In this document: piece by piece, positions 1 through 5,123 of the stretch | Layout of the letters: every line of letters begins with the position of its first letter | Numbering within the stretch: position 1 is the stretch's first letter | DNA from: CAYVCG01 sp964449985 | GTDB taxonomy: Bacteria; Bacillota; Clostridia; Lachnospirales; WRAX01 | Direction of reading: 5' to 3' | Length of the DNA: 7,784 nucleotides | Assembly: GCA_964449985.1 (NCBI GenBank) | Contig: CAYVCG010000081.1 | Coordinates: forward strand, 1-7,784 | The notes under the pieces: generated by a model | The model's input: the letters and a program-made list of their open reading frames with translations, nothing else | Database searches by the model: none | What the model was told of the DNA's origin: nothing | Position numbers and translations under genes: made by a program

Positions 1-19
1 ATAGCTTTAAGCTTTTTTG

Positions 20-48
20 AACCTCCGGCCTAGCCGGAGGTTTTCTTT
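20..48 (+). terminator. Rho-independent terminator of a gene left of the window
   Basis: A perfect 10-bp GC-rich stem (20-29 pairs with 33-42) closes a 3-nt loop (CTA) and runs into TTTTCTTT on the + strand. Read on the - strand the hairpin is followed by TTCAAAAAAG, which is not a U-tract, so it should terminate + strand transcription from a gene left of the window. The stop codon of the broken M15 peptidase on the - strand (TAG, 30-32) lies inside the loop. Confidence 0.85.
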
Positions 49-359
49 ATACAAACAATTGCGCCGGGCTTTGTCCGCCCTTGCGCATATATTGCGTTTT
101 GGGCTTCTAAATCCCTGTACGTTGAGGTTATAATCATATTATAACCTTTATCTGCCAGTCTCTTTTTCAATTCTTGGGCTGCTCTTTGCACAGTTGGGAA
201 CAAATCGCTTATAAGCCTGCTGTCTAATATTTTATACCCCCCCTTGCATGAAAAATCCAAGCCTAAAAAAATAGCGGCTTGTACTAATAGTATATTGCGG
301 CTTTTAAATTTGGTTACAAAATTTTTTGGCCATGCATATAAAACATTATTTTTACCCAA
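30..359 (-). pseudogene. Truncated M15-family peptidoglycan peptidase (endolysin-like) remnant
   Basis: The open frame encodes 109 aa. About residues 45-103 read like the N-terminal part of VanY/CwlK/phage-endolysin M15 peptidases: an SRLISDLFPTVQ segment, then IITSTYRDLEAQ, then AQGRTKPG. In intact family members the next segment carries the zinc-binding and catalytic His/Asp residues. Here the frame runs only seven more residues (VCIKKTSG or so) and stops inside the neighbouring terminator hairpin, so the catalytic part is missing. The frame begins at a TTG with no convincing Shine-Dalgarno, and no in-frame ATG precedes the domain, so the N-terminal part is also doubtful. I read it as a decayed gene, of prophage or cell-wall lytic origin, cut by a deletion near position 50. 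The family call is by eye; the pseudogene call rests on missing parts. Confidence 0.65.
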
Positions 360-389
360 AATATATATTGTTTGCTATTTATGGTAATG

Positions 390-418
390 GCAATTTGTCT
401 GTTACTATAGAAAATTGC
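390..418 (+). promoter_or_regulatory. Candidate promoter/operator region of the spoVA operon
   Basis: The 75-nt spacer upstream of the operon holds GTTACTA (401-407), five of seven matches to the sigma-G -10 box CATACTA. The same bases can also be read as an extended sigma-A -10 (TGT followed by TACTAT, 400-408). No good -35 of either kind sits 17-18 nt upstream. A 7-bp inverted repeat, GCAATTT (390-396) and AAATTGC (412-418), brackets the box. spoVA is sigma-G dependent in B. subtilis, which makes this the natural place for a forespore promoter, but the motif match alone is weak. Confidence 0.3.
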
Positions 419-434
419 AAAAGGAGGGGATTTT

Positions 435-608
435 ATGCAAAAAATTAAAAGCCGATTAAAGCTTATTTTTGCAACCATATTGTTTTTGCTTCTTCTCGCT
501 GTGTTTTTTATTGTAGGAAGCGCATGGATTAATTCCGGAACCCCTGTTTACAGAGGTACATTTGTAGAATCACAGAGAGGTGTTATGTTATATGGACATA
601 TATGTTAA
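435..608 (+). CDS. Small single-helix membrane protein leading the spoVA operon
   Basis: This 57-aa frame has the best ribosome binding site of the + strand cluster: AAGGAGGGG (421-429) six nt before ATG 435. The protein has a basic start (QKIKSRLK), one hydrophobic helix at about residues 9-31, and a short polar tail with TPVYRGTFVES, so it looks like an inner-membrane protein with the tail on the far side of the membrane. Its stop (606-608) lies 17 nt inside spoVAA, implying translational coupling, and no promoter or terminator separates them. The C-terminal codons also form the spoVAA Shine-Dalgarno. I do not recognise the family. The strong RBS, sensible topology and coupling argue that it is real; it is short enough for annotation to miss. 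Confidence 0.7.
   Translation: MQKIKSRLKLIFATILFLLLLAVFFIVGSAWINSGTPVYRGTFVESQRGVMLYGHIC
575..582 (+). promoter_or_regulatory. Shine-Dalgarno of spoVAA that fixes its start at ATG 592
   Basis: GAGAGGTG lies 9 nt before ATG 592, ideal spacing. The longest open frame of spoVAA begins at GTG 580, but that GTG is the end of this Shine-Dalgarno and cannot also be the start. Confidence 0.75.
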
Positions 609-1245
609 ACCTGTTAAAAAAGCAATGATATGCGAACAAAAGCGTATACATGTCAGCGATATAGCTGAAGTTTATGCGCCGGTTGAGATCAAGAGTAAGA
701 TTAAAAAGGTCGTCCTTTTTGAGGTGAGTGATCAACCAAAACATAACTATCTCGTCAATATTTTGGATATAATAAGCGCTATTGACAAATCGGTTCCAGG
801 AAACACGATAAACAACGTTGGTGAAATAGAAACTGTCATTGATTATTCGCCTGTAAAATCAAAAGACAACGCTGTATGGAAATGGACAAAGATTGCTTTC
901 GTTGCCATTCTACTGTTGGCCGGTTCTGCAACTGCTATAATGAGCTTCCAATCGGACGCTCAGCTTCCAACTATCTTTCAAAACTATTATAAGATATTTT
1001 TTGATGAAACCACTCACAACACAGCACTTATAGATATCCCATATGCTATAGGAATAGCTGCAGGAATAATCATTTTCTTCAATCACTTTATGAACAAAGA
1101 TGTAACGAAAGACCCGACACCTATTGAGGTGGAAATGACGCTGTATGAAGCCAATGTTACAGATACAATGATTGATATATTAAATAGCGAGAGGTTTGAT
1201 CATAGAGACAAAAAAGATGATAAACAAGGAGATAAGAAGAAATGA
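592..1245 (+). CDS. spoVAA: Stage V sporulation protein AA (SpoVAA)
   Basis: SpoVAA is a membrane component encoded with the spoVA machinery that moves dipicolinic acid (DPA) into the forespore. The 217-aa product is close to the 206 aa of B. subtilis SpoVAA and aligns with it by eye from end to end. Shared blocks are a soluble N-terminal domain with VSDIAEV and LDIISAI, then an ATAIMSFQ segment after the first membrane helix (about 99-118), a second helix (about 148-165) ending in IIFFNHFMNK, and a PTPIEVEM motif. The C-terminus is a charged, lysine-rich tail. The start is ATG 592 rather than upstream GTG 580, which is inside the Shine-Dalgarno. The 5' end overlaps the small upstream gene by 17 nt and the stop overlaps the spoVAB start (ATGA), so translation is probably coupled. 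Many well-studied Clostridium species lack spoVAA and spoVAB, so their presence narrows the lineage. Confidence 0.95.
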   Translation: MDIYVKPVKKAMICEQKRIHVSDIAEVYAPVEIKSKIKKVVLFEVSDQPKHNYLVNILDIISAIDKSVPGNTINNVGEIETVIDYSPVKSKDNAVWKWTKIAFVAILLLAGSATAIMSFQSDAQLPTIFQNYYKIFFDETTHNTALIDIPYAIGIAAGIIIFFNHFMNKDVTKDPTPIEVEMTLYEANVTDTMIDILNSERFDHRDKKDDKQGDKKK

Positions 1246-1676
1246 TAACCTTTTTGAAACAATTTCTTTGTGTCTTCATCGGCTTTGGATCAGGTCTGGT
1301 TATTTCCAGCGCCGTTTTCGCATTTATTACAGTTGTCGGTGTTGTTCAAAGAATTGCACAAAAAACAAAAACAGAGCAGTACATTAAGTTTTACGAAACA
1401 ATTTTACTTATCGGCGGAATTTTTGGCGGAGTCGCGCAATTTCATGATATCCGCATACCTATGAGCAATATTGGCGTCATTATATATGGACTGGCAATGG
1501 GCATTTTTTTCGGATGCCTTGCTGCATCCCTTGCCGAAGTATTAAATGTTATCCCTATTTTCTCAAGACGAGCCCGCCTTCAACAAGGCCTGTTCTTTTT
1601 TGTTATGGCTTTGGCATTAGGAAAGCTTGCGGGCGCATTGTTATATTTTTATATACCCGGATTTTATTTAGGCTAA
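1242..1676 (+). CDS. spoVAB: Stage V sporulation protein AB (SpoVAB)
   Basis: This 144-aa integral membrane protein matches SpoVAB in length (about 141 aa in B. subtilis), position and sequence character. It has an N-terminal helix with a glycine-rich FIGFGSGL stretch, then VVGVVQRIAQKTKT and YETILLIGGIFGG. A small-residue helix around YGLAMGIFFGCLAASLAEVL follows, then a basic turn (SRRARLQQG) and a last helix. Four or five membrane segments are likely. It is thought to act with SpoVAA in the spore inner membrane; its individual role in DPA uptake is not defined. ATG 1242 overlaps the spoVAA stop by four bases, and its Shine-Dalgarno (AAGGAG) lies in the last spoVAA codons. The 46-nt gap to spoVAC holds no terminator. 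Confidence 0.93.
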   Translation: MITFLKQFLCVFIGFGSGLVISSAVFAFITVVGVVQRIAQKTKTEQYIKFYETILLIGGIFGGVAQFHDIRIPMSNIGVIIYGLAMGIFFGCLAASLAEVLNVIPIFSRRARLQQGLFFFVMALALGKLAGALLYFYIPGFYLG

Positions 1677-1709
1677 TACTAATAACTGCCACGGGGCTGT
1701 TAAAAAACA

Positions 1710-1716
1710 GGAGGTG
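1710..1716 (+). promoter_or_regulatory. Shine-Dalgarno of spoVAC that fixes its start at ATG 1723
   Basis: GGAGGTG ends six nt before ATG 1723. The longer open frame would start at GTG 1714, but that codon overlaps this site by three bases and lacks any ribosome binding site of its own. Confidence 0.75.
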
Positions 1717-1722
1717 TTATAT

Positions 1723-2169
1723 ATGGAGAACATTAAAATTTCAAAGGAAGATTATAAAAAAATGGTCGATAAAGTCTCGCCAAACAGCCATCTTTTTGTT
1801 GATTGTATAAAAGCGTTTATAATCGGCGGGCTGATTTGCGATTTTGGCCAGTTTCTGACCAATCTTTTTATTTATTTCAACTTTTCAAAAGACGATGCAT
1901 CAACGCTAACGACAATAAGCCTTATCTTTATTGCCTCTCTTTTAACAGGTCTTGGCTTATACGGAAAAATAGGAAAATTCGCAGGTGCTGGTTCTGTCGT
2001 TCCGATAACAGGCTTTTCAAACTCCGTAACCGCTCCGGCTTTGGAATTTAAAAAAGAAGGATTTATTTTCGGCGTTGGAGCAAAAATGTTTGTTATTGCA
2101 GGGTCCGTTATATTATATGGTGTCTTAACATCGTTTGTTGTTGGGGCAATATATTATTTTATCAAATAA
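1723..2169 (+). CDS. spoVAC: Stage V sporulation protein AC (SpoVAC), DPA channel subunit
   Basis: SpoVAC is a core membrane subunit of the SpoVA DPA channel. In B. subtilis it behaves as a mechanosensitive channel and is essential for DPA movement. The 148-aa product has near-standard length (150 aa in B. subtilis). A polar N-terminus (ISKEDYKKMVDKVSPNS) precedes four hydrophobic segments, at about residues 28-50, 63-80, 115-133 and 134-147. Family signatures are FIIGGLICDFGQ (32-43), LGLYGKIGKFAGAG (77-90) and VVPITGFSNSV (92-102). The same three blocks recur in the spoVAE product, so the two are paralogs. ATG 1723 was chosen because of the GGAGGTG site. The next gene, spoVAD, starts 22 nt after the stop. 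Confidence 0.96.
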   Translation: MENIKISKEDYKKMVDKVSPNSHLFVDCIKAFIIGGLICDFGQFLTNLFIYFNFSKDDASTLTTISLIFIASLLTGLGLYGKIGKFAGAGSVVPITGFSNSVTAPALEFKKEGFIFGVGAKMFVIAGSVILYGVLTSFVVGAIYYFIK

Positions 2170-2191
2170 ATTTTTTAGAGGTGCAAGCGTT

Positions 2192-3208
2192 ATGTATAAG
2201 AAGAAGGGGAAGCAAACCGTAATATTCGAAAATCCTGTATCAATTATTTCAACCTCATCAATAGTTGGGCCTAAAGAAGGCGAAGGAGGGCTTAGTCAAT
2301 ACTTTGACAAAGTGTTAAACGATGCACTAAATGGTGAAGACTCTTGGGAAAAAGCCGAAAGCGCTATTGTCGAAGATAGTTTTAGGCTGGCTGTTTCTAA
2401 ATCCAATCTCACACTTGATGACATTGATTATATAATAGCCGGAGACCTTCTAAATCAAGGCATAGGCAGCACATTCGGAGTTCGGGCACTTATGCGCCCT
2501 TTCTTTGGTATATATGGTGCATGTTCAAACATGGGAGAGAGTATGGGCCTTGGCGCTATGTTAATTGACGGAGGATATGCAAACAACATTTTGGCTGGCG
2601 CTTCAAGCCATTTTTGTTCTGCGGAGCGTCAGTTCCGTTATCCCCTGTCATTAGGAACCCAACGCCCCCTAACATCCACTTGGACAGTTACAGGACAAGG
2701 CTCTGTTTTATTATCAAATAAAAAAGTCGCTGATTGCCCTTGCGTAACTGCTTTTACAACAGGCAGGATTATAGACATGGGTATAACAGATTCAAACAAC
2801 ATGGGCGGAGCAATGGCGCCGTCTGCGATAGACACTATAACGGCGCATTTCCAAGACACAGGGCGCACGCCCGATTATTATGATTTAATAATCACCGGAG
2901 ATTTGGGCGAAATCGGCCTTGAGATACTAAGGGATTTAATCGCCAAAAATGGCTATGATATTACAAAAAACTCGAGTGACTGTGGCATAGAGATTTTTAA
3001 TAAAAACGAACAGGATACCCATGCCGGTGGAAGCGGCTGCGGATGCTCCGCAGTTACCTTTGCTGGTTATTTGTATCACAAACTTAAATCAAAAGAGCTT
3101 AATAAAATACTATTTGTGCCAACAGGCGCATTGTTAAGCCCAACATCTACCCAACAGGGAGAAAGCATCCCAGGAATAGCCCATGCTGTTGCTATAGAAA
3201 ACTGCTAG
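2192..3208 (+). CDS. spoVAD: Stage V sporulation protein AD (SpoVAD), DPA-binding thiolase-fold protein
   Basis: SpoVAD is the peripheral SpoVA subunit with a thiolase/ketoacyl-synthase fold that binds dipicolinic acid on the inner membrane and is needed for DPA uptake. The 338-aa product has exactly the length of B. subtilis SpoVAD. Matching blocks are GKQTVIFENPV (6-16), VGPKEGEG (25-32), IIAGDLLNQ (81-89), FGIYGACSNMGES (105-117), LIDGGYA (124-130), SSHFCSAERQFRYP (138-151), VTGQGSVLLS (166-175) and GRIIDMGITDS (191-201). GGSGCGCSAV (279-288) and ALLSPTSTQQGESIP (313-327) complete the set. Cys111 in GACS occupies the thiolase nucleophile position. ATG 2192 follows an AGAGGTG site with 9-nt spacing; the open frame reaches upstream into spoVAC, but that extension has no homology. 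A 151-nt AT-rich gap follows before the next gene. Confidence 0.97.
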   Translation: MYKKKGKQTVIFENPVSIISTSSIVGPKEGEGGLSQYFDKVLNDALNGEDSWEKAESAIVEDSFRLAVSKSNLTLDDIDYIIAGDLLNQGIGSTFGVRALMRPFFGIYGACSNMGESMGLGAMLIDGGYANNILAGASSHFCSAERQFRYPLSLGTQRPLTSTWTVTGQGSVLLSNKKVADCPCVTAFTTGRIIDMGITDSNNMGGAMAPSAIDTITAHFQDTGRTPDYYDLIITGDLGEIGLEILRDLIAKNGYDITKNSSDCGIEIFNKNEQDTHAGGSGCGCSAVTFAGYLYHKLKSKELNKILFVPTGALLSPTSTQQGESIPGIAHAVAIENC

Positions 3209-3277
3209 GATTTTATACAATCCGCTGAAAATTCATAATTTATTACATCTTTTATGCTCTAAATATTTATTTTTATA

Positions 3278-3306
3278 TGCAATTATGATATTATTTTTAT
3301 ATAATA
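3278..3306 (+). promoter_or_regulatory. Possible internal promoter upstream of the 208-aa gene
   Basis: The 151-nt space after spoVAD is the largest break within the operon and is extremely AT-rich. It contains a perfect TATAAT (3300-3305). TGCAAT (3278-3283) lies 17 nt upstream of ATAATA (3301-3306); it resembles a sigma-G -35 (TGMATR) but is a poor sigma-A -35. No terminator hairpin is visible here, so readthrough from spoVAD is expected as well. AT-rich DNA yields TATAAT by chance, so this is tentative. Confidence 0.3.
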
Positions 3307-3359
3307 AATTTTCGTAGTGCATGTGTATAACAATTATGCGGCAATTAGAGGTGATTTTT

Positions 3360-3986
3360 ATGGATTATAATCACAAAACCTATTTTGATGTGATTTCTTT
3401 CAGTCTAAAAGGCGGCAGCATTGAACTCAAAGAAGATGGGCTTGAATTTATTAATAAAGGGCTTGATCCAATATTTTTGCCATATCCAGATATAGCGAAT
3501 ACTTGCGTTACAGAGACGGCAATAAAGAAGCCTGTTCTCACAATCCAAACAAAAGATGATAAAAAACACACGATGCGTGTAAGCCGGGGCGAAATCATTC
3601 ATGCTCAAACCGTTAAACATGCAATAGACTATCATTGCAAAATAAACGCATATGAGGAAAGCACGGCGTTTGCAAGGTCACCTTTTGTTAAATGCTATTC
3701 CGCAGCAAGCATAATTGCATTATTGATTGTATTTCCGCTTATGGTTTCGCATATTTTAATCGGTGCTTTGCTCTGTCAAACGGTTGCTGGGTCTTTTGTT
3801 GGTATTCCCATTATTTTGTTTGCTGGCGCTATTATCGGAGCAACAATCCATAGCTCTTTGGGCGGGATAGAAGGAACATGCCCCATTTGCAGCAAGTCAA
3901 CAAAAAGCAACAGAAAAGTTAAGTATTTTTATTGTGTTCGGTGCAAGGAAAAAATCCTGGTGAAAAAGGATTATTTTGAGTTTTAA
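3360..3986 (+). CDS. Unrecognised spoVA-operon membrane protein: PH-like domain, two helices, zinc ribbon
   Basis: I do not recognise this 208-aa protein as any known SpoVA subunit. Residues about 8-95 form an alternating beta-rich stretch (SIELKEDGLEFINKG, LPYPDIANTCV, PVLTIQTKDDKKHTMRV) ending in an amphipathic helix (IIHAQTVKHAIDYH), reminiscent of small bacterial PH-like domains. Two hydrophobic helices follow (about 113-138 and 143-165). The C-terminus carries C174-x2-C177-x14-C192-x2-C195, a rubredoxin-type zinc ribbon flanked by lysines. With two helices, both soluble ends should face the same side, presumably the spore core. ATG 3360 is set by a TTAGAGGTG site of the same style as spoVAD and spoVAE; the open frame extends 13 codons further up without a site. 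It ends 12 nt before spoVAE, so it is cotranscribed with it. It is not SpoVAEa, which is a soluble protein. A structural or regulatory accessory of the DPA channel is inference from position only. Confidence 0.8.
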   Translation: MDYNHKTYFDVISFSLKGGSIELKEDGLEFINKGLDPIFLPYPDIANTCVTETAIKKPVLTIQTKDDKKHTMRVSRGEIIHAQTVKHAIDYHCKINAYEESTAFARSPFVKCYSAASIIALLIVFPLMVSHILIGALLCQTVAGSFVGIPIILFAGAIIGATIHSSLGGIEGTCPICSKSTKSNRKVKYFYCVRCKEKILVKKDYFEF

Positions 3987-3998
3987 AGAGGTGGCTTA

Positions 3999-4355
3999 GT
4001 GGATTATTTAAAAGCTTTTATTGTCGGGGGCCTAATTTGCGTCATTGGCCAAATTTTAATTGATAAAACAAAACTTACTCCCGGAAGAATATTGGTTTCA
4101 TTCGTCGTTATCGGCTGTATATTAGGCGGCCTTGGGATATATGGAAAAATCGTTGATTTTGGAGCCGCCGGTGCAACCGTTCCCCTACCCGGCTTTGGAT
4201 ACGCCTTGGCAAAAGGGGTTATGAAGGAAGTGGATCAATCCGGCCTTTTAGGGATTTTTACAGGCGGGCTTAAAGCTACCGCAGCAGGTATAACGGCGGC
4301 AATAATTTTTGCATTTTTTACGGCTGTCTTATTTAATCCGAAAGAAAAGCAATGA
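3999..4355 (+). CDS. spoVAE: Stage V sporulation protein AE (SpoVAEb), DPA channel subunit
   Basis: This 118-aa membrane protein is the SpoVAE (SpoVAEb) subunit of the DPA channel, a paralog of SpoVAC. Family blocks are AFIVGGLICVIGQ (6-18), LGIYGKIVDFGAAG (46-59) and TVPLPGFGYAL (60-70), each matching the SpoVAC block in the same order. Membrane segments lie at about 4-20, 32-50, 82-95 and 96-112, followed by a short basic tail (NPKEKQ). The start is GTG 3999, placed 4 nt after AAAGAGGTGG; no suitable ATG exists. It lacks the longer polar N-terminus of SpoVAC, as is usual for the family. It is the last gene of the operon: the terminator begins 4 nt after its stop, so no spoVAEa or spoVAF follows here. 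Confidence 0.95.
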   Translation: MDYLKAFIVGGLICVIGQILIDKTKLTPGRILVSFVVIGCILGGLGIYGKIVDFGAAGATVPLPGFGYALAKGVMKEVDQSGLLGIFTGGLKATAAGITAAIIFAFFTAVLFNPKEKQ

Positions 4356-4359
4356 TATC

Positions 4360-4399
4360 AAAAAAGGATGTGCGGTTTTAAAACTACACATCCTTTTTT
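4360..4399. terminator. Bidirectional terminator shared by spoVAE and the CotF-like gene
   Basis: A 13-bp perfect stem (4360-4372 with 4387-4399) extends inward through GGTTTT/AAAACT with one mismatch and one G-T pair, so nearly the whole 40 nt can fold. The arms begin with six A and end with six T, giving a U-tract on both strands. It sits 4 nt after the spoVAE stop and 13 nt from the stop of the convergent coat gene, so it can end both operons. Confidence 0.93.
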
Positions 4400-4412
4400 A
4401 TTTACTATTATT

Positions 4413-4685
4413 TTATTGCATCGAACCCATAGAGCTCATGGATTGAGACAATTGAGTCTTTATCGCGCTAGTCTCAACTTGGTTTGTTTGAGGAGGCAAT
4501 ACATAATAACCCTTTTGCTCTGCTATTTTATACAAATCATACTGGAATTTTTCATCGCCATCTCTCATTTGTTGAAATGTTGTGCGCAAATTTTGGTCAC
4601 AACACTCAGCTATTGTCTTTGCATACGTTCCAAGGCTTGCCTTGGTTCCGCTTAAAACGTCCATTACCATGTCTTTTTCCTGCAT
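4413..4685 (-). CDS. CotF-family spore coat protein
   Basis: This 90-aa protein belongs by eye to the CotF coat family, small ferritin-like helical proteins of the spore outer layers. Residues 3-61 form two long helices with the typical pattern: KDMVMDVLSGTKASLGTYAK (4-23), then ECCDQNLRTTFQQMRDGDE (27-45) and YDLYKIAEQKGYYVLP (49-64). The KGYY-proline end of the domain is characteristic. The C-terminal 25 residues are Gln/Ser/Met-rich and probably disordered. The start at 4685 has a strong AAGGAGGAG site. It is the second gene of a two-gene unit, 18 nt after the 60-aa gene, and shares a terminator with spoVAE. I give no gene symbol because paralogs are numerous in Clostridia. Confidence 0.85.
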   Translation of the reverse strand: MQEKDMVMDVLSGTKASLGTYAKTIAECCDQNLRTTFQQMRDGDEKFQYDLYKIAEQKGYYVLPPQTNQVETSAIKTQLSQSMSSMGSMQ

Positions 4686-4703
4686 TGGTATTCTCCTCCT
4701 TAA

Positions 4704-4886
4704 TTAAAGCATTTGAATAAGCTTTTGCGCACTTTTCCCAGCTTCCTGTGCAGCTGTTTTGAACATACTTTTAACTTTTTCGTCTTGACATCTTGAAGCA
4801 TAGTCGTTTAATTTTGAACACATCGTCTGATGCCCCATAACGACTTCCCTAATAGAATTCAATTCAGTTTGAGTTAATGTTGCCAT
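4704..4886 (-). CDS. Small helical protein paired with the CotF-like gene, probable coat component
   Basis: The 60-aa product is almost entirely helical: an N-terminal LTQTELNSIREVVMGHQTM helix (4-22), a CSKLNDYASRCQDEKVKSMF segment, then KTAAQEAGKSAQKLIQML. This two-helix, His- and Cys-containing arrangement resembles the front half of ferritin-like CotF proteins. Short proteins of this type commonly precede cotF-like genes in Clostridia, so a coat or cortex-associated role is likely but inferred. The start is the ATG at 4886, 7 nt after AAAGGAG. An ATG at 4904 also opens the frame but lies just before that site, partly overlapping it, and has none of its own. Confidence 0.75.
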   Translation of the reverse strand: MATLTQTELNSIREVVMGHQTMCSKLNDYASRCQDEKVKSMFKTAAQEAGKSAQKLIQML

Positions 4887-4893
4887 TTCAAAA

Positions 4894-4900
4894 CTCCTTT
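4894..4900 (-). promoter_or_regulatory. Shine-Dalgarno that sets the 60-aa gene start at 4886
   Basis: On the - strand AAAGGAG is followed by 7 nt and ATG 4886. The alternative ATG at 4904-4902 sits just upstream of this site, so the longer reading would waste it and leave the start without an SD. Confidence 0.7.
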
Positions 4901-4924
4901 CCATTTTTAGGGTTTCCCCATTTT

Positions 4925-4955
4925 TTCATATGCAGTGCAAAACGCGCCTTATAAC
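4925..4955 (-). promoter_or_regulatory. Possible mother-cell (sigma-E/K type) promoter of the coat pair
   Basis: On the - strand GTTATAA (4955-4949) is followed after 16 nt by CATATGAA (4932-4925), 38 nt before the start codon. CATA is the invariant part of both sigma-E (CATACANT) and sigma-K (CATANNNTA) -10 boxes, and coat genes are normally read by these factors. The -35 match is loose and the AT-rich surroundings make chance matches likely. Confidence 0.3.
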
Positions 4956-5022
4956 GGCATTTGGCGCTGCTTATACTTTTATTTTGATAATAATTATAAA
5001 TATTATACATTAATATTAAAAA

Positions 5023-5122
5023 NNNNNNNNNNNNNNNNNNNNNNNNNNNNNNNNNNNNNNNNNNNNNNNNNNNNNNNNNNNNNNNNNNNNNNNNNNNNNN
5101 NNNNNNNNNNNNNNNNNNNNNN
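5023..5122. other. Assembly gap (100 N)
   Basis: Exactly 100 unknown bases, the conventional placeholder for a scaffold gap of unestimated size. It falls in very AT-rich non-coding sequence directly after the stop of the AbrB-like gene. Genes could be missing here, and adjacency of the coat pair and the regulator is not proven. Confidence 0.97.
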
Positions 5123-5123
5123 T

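Noticed and set aside
1697..1710. CTGTT-AAAA-AACAG hairpin just before the spoVAC ribosome site
   Set aside because: A five-pair, mostly A-T stem is too weak to matter; probably chance.
3360..3986. Considered as SpoVAEa, which follows spoVAD/AEb in Bacillus
   Set aside because: SpoVAEa is a soluble protein; this one has two membrane helices and a zinc ribbon and shares no block with it.
4944..4967. GC-rich GCGCC/GGCGC inverted repeat upstream of the coat pair
   Set aside because: Only five base pairs with a 14-nt loop, no U-tract, and weak extension; it is GC-richer than its surroundings but not a convincing terminator or riboswitch.
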